This document shows positions 34,265 through 35,790 of a stretch of 35,790 nucleotides of DNA, in pieces. The DNA is taken from NCBI GenBank assembly GCA_021774435.1, contig JAJFJB010000323.1, positions 1-35,790 on the forward strand, written 5' to 3'. The position numbers and the translations under genes are program-made. The notes below the pieces were generated by a model. That model was given only the letters and a program-made list of their open reading frames with translations. It was not told the DNA's origin and made no database searches. Position 1 is the stretch's first letter. Every line of letters begins with the position of its first letter. Source of the stretch: Alphaproteobacteria bacterium (GTDB taxonomy: Bacteria > Pseudomonadota > Alphaproteobacteria > UBA8366 > GCA-2717185).

Positions 34265-35010
34265 AGACGCTTCAAGGAATTGGACTGATCATGGCGCCGA
34301 CCTTTCGGTCGCGCGCCTATGTCCAGGCACTGGCGCATGTCGGCTTCGCCCCCGAACTTTGCCTGGCTATTCCCGCCGACGAAGAACTGCCGGTCGACCG
34401 GCGGCCAGCTCCGTTTCCGCTCCACGGTGCGGACTCTCCGTTTCAATTCGAACCCGACATACCTGCTCGCGCCTTCGCCGAAACGCATGGATGGGCGGTC
34501 GAATTTCTACCAGAAACGAATATCAACGACCCGAAGAATATCGCCGCTCTTCGCGAACACGATTTGGACGTTCTCATTTATTCCGGACTACCGAAAGTTT
34601 TGCTGAAACCAGACCTATTAGCCTTGCGGACTCGCTTCCTTCATGTTCATGGCGGATACCTTCCCGTCTATAGCGGTGCGACGGGTTTCTATTTCGGCCT
34701 CCTCGTCGAAGGCAAGCTTGGCAACACGGCATTTTGGATGGATCAGGGTATCGATACCGGCGCCGTCCTTGACCGGGCCTGGTACCCGGCGGATCTCGAT
34801 CCCGATATCGACCGAATACTTGATCCCGTGACACGCGCCGATCTTCTTGTACGCGTCCTGAGACAATGCGTCACTCAGGGTGCTTTCGGCACTGCCGAAA
34901 ACCTCACGACATCGGAACACTTCTACGTTATACACCCAGTTCTCAAGCACCTTGCTTTGCGATTCACGGACGACGGCAGCGCATTGCAGAAAGACGGTCA
35001 ACATGTATGA
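34261..35010 (+). CDS. Formyltransferase-fold protein
   Basis: A 249-residue protein of the formyl-tetrahydrofolate-dependent formyltransferase fold, shorter than Fmt and close to sugar N-formyltransferases. DVLIYSGLPKVLLKPDLL is followed by FLHVHGGYLPVYSGATG (126-142) and FWMDQGIDTGAVL (158-170). The catalytic N-x-H is H-x-H here (His128, His130), while the Asp of the iDxG motif (Asp165) is kept. Formyltransferases modify amino sugars such as dTDP-Qui3N or UDP-Ara4N with 10-formyl-THF. In this operon it may act on an amino sugar or on a phosphoramidate-bearing residue; this is unproven. It is coupled by ATGA to the kinase gene and overlaps the next gene by eight bases. Confidence 0.72.
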   Translation: MKTLQGIGLIMAPTFRSRAYVQALAHVGFAPELCLAIPADEELPVDRRPAPFPLHGADSPFQFEPDIPARAFAETHGWAVEFLPETNINDPKNIAALREHDLDVLIYSGLPKVLLKPDLLALRTRFLHVHGGYLPVYSGATGFYFGLLVEGKLGNTAFWMDQGIDTGAVLDRAWYPADLDPDIDRILDPVTRADLLVRVLRQCVTQGAFGTAENLTTSEHFYVIHPVLKHLALRFTDDGSALQKDGQHV

Positions 35011-35790
35011 CTTTATGCTGGGGAGCCGCGAGGAAATCGCCGCCGACCCACGGCAATATCTCGTTTCGGTCAAACGCATGCTGCCGCGCTGGGCAAATTC
35101 ATTGCCTGATTCCGAGTTTCATGCACTGATCGATCTGATCACCTATCAAGATCGGGACAGACCGGTTTTCGTGGAAACCGGCGTCGGTGCCAGCACGCTG
35201 TTGTTCCTTCACTACGCTATGTTGCGGAACGGTCGGCTGTATTCCTGGGACGCGAACGGCAGTAAGGCCTCCTTCATCAGGTCCGTCGCTGCAGAGACCC
35301 TCGAACCCCTTCATGGCAAACCCATCAGTGATCACTGGACCTTCGTCGGTTCGATGACACTCGCACCCCATACGGGGCTTGCCGCCGTCTGCGAGATGGC
35401 CGAACGGATCGATCTATCAATGCACGACTCAGATCACACCTGGAATACCATTACGGGCGAAATTGAGAGTATCCTGCCGTCGCTTGTCGACGGATCGATT
35501 GTCTGTGTCGACGATGCGAATCAGGTCTACATTCATACCTACGAGCCTATCGTAAACATGACACGTAAGAAGGCGGGCCTTGAACCAATTGAGCCGCTTG
35601 ACGGCAATCGCGGTGAACCGCACTACAAAAGACTACCGGAATATTTTGCCGAACGATTCGAGCAAGTGGAGCGACCCGAGCATTCCTTCGTTCAACGCCT
35701 GGCAGAGGATCCGTTCTACAGCTGGTACAGCGCAGACCGGGCGGGTATGGAAAAAGTTGGCATGGAACGGCTCGACGACCTCGAGCCCCT
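35003..35790 (+). CDS. SAM-dependent methyltransferase-like protein, 3' end missing
   Basis: An open frame of 262 codons runs from ATG 35003 to the window end without a stop. FVETGVGASTLLFLHYAML gives motif I (E-x-G-x-G), RLYSWDANGSKASF the second strand with its acidic residue, and DLSMHDSDHTWNTITGEIES with VDGSIVCVDDA matches the Methyltransf_24 pattern (D-x-DH, then D at the end of strand 5). The ATG lies inside the end of the formyltransferase gene, so translation is coupled. The Campylobacter pathway needs a methyltransferase to O-methylate the phosphoramidate, and this gene is a candidate, though the family differs in detail and the C-terminus is not visible. Confidence 0.7.
   Translation, partial: MYDFMLGSREEIAADPRQYLVSVKRMLPRWANSLPDSEFHALIDLITYQDRDRPVFVETGVGASTLLFLHYAMLRNGRLYSWDANGSKASFIRSVAAETLEPLHGKPISDHWTFVGSMTLAPHTGLAAVCEMAERIDLSMHDSDHTWNTITGEIESILPSLVDGSIVCVDDANQVYIHTYEPIVNMTRKKAGLEPIEPLDGNRGEPHYKRLPEYFAERFEQVERPEHSFVQRLAEDPFYSWYSADRAGMEKVGMERLDDLEP

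Overview
The window is a surface-glycan biosynthesis island from a Gram-negative bacterium. A moderately GC-rich base composition, GTG/TTG starts and many 4-nt stop/start overlaps fit an alphaproteobacterium (possibly Rhodospirillales), but there is no rRNA or housekeeping marker here and that placement is inference. Nearly all DNA is coding. I saw no tRNA, rRNA, insertion sequence, integrase or CRISPR array.

Left part (1-3562): the 3' end of an RmlD-type dTDP-4-dehydrorhamnose reductase (+), a GT2 glycosyltransferase fused to a methyltransferase (-), and a membrane O-antigen ligase/polymerase-type protein (+).

Middle part (3625-28766): 22 genes, all on the minus strand and closely spaced, reading from 28766 down to 3625. 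The promoter-proximal half looks like a nonulosonic (sialic-acid-like) sugar module: CMP-sugar synthetase (NeuA type), a CBS-domain sugar-1-phosphate nucleotidyltransferase (PtmE type), an ABC flippase-type transporter, PseB-type 4,6-dehydratase, an RmlD-type reductase, a NeuB-type synthase, a sulfotransferase-fold protein, a GT2 enzyme, an SpsF-type cytidylyltransferase, a class III (HemL-like) aminotransferase, a methyltransferase, a DUF4910 peptidase-like protein and a GNAT acetyltransferase. The distal half has a large GT-B-like protein, an asparagine-synthase-like amidotransferase, two DegT aminotransferases, an SGNH hydrolase, an SDR, a WbqC-like protein, a GT4 glycosyltransferase and a GT39-like membrane transferase.

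Divergent control region (28767-29192): a strong sigma70-like promoter for the minus operon (TTGACA, 17-nt spacer, TATTGT), an inverted repeat over that promoter, a hairpin at the predicted transcript start and, just after it, a sequence very like the ops element that recruits RfaH to long polysaccharide operons. A second promoter candidate faces right.

Right part (29193-35790, plus strand): six tightly coupled genes. The first four match, in identity and transcription order, the Campylobacter jejuni genes Cj1418-Cj1417-Cj1416-Cj1415, which make the activated phosphoramidate (3'-phospho-CDP-amidate) for the O-methyl phosphoramidate capsule modification: glutamine kinase, gamma-glutamyl-CDP-amidate hydrolase, phosphoglutamine cytidylyltransferase and CDP-amidate kinase. 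They are followed by a formyltransferase-fold protein and a methyltransferase cut by the window end. The most interesting reading is that this bacterium decorates a nonulosonic-acid-containing surface glycan with phosphoramidate, using a kinase that carries an extra C-terminal domain of about 220 residues.
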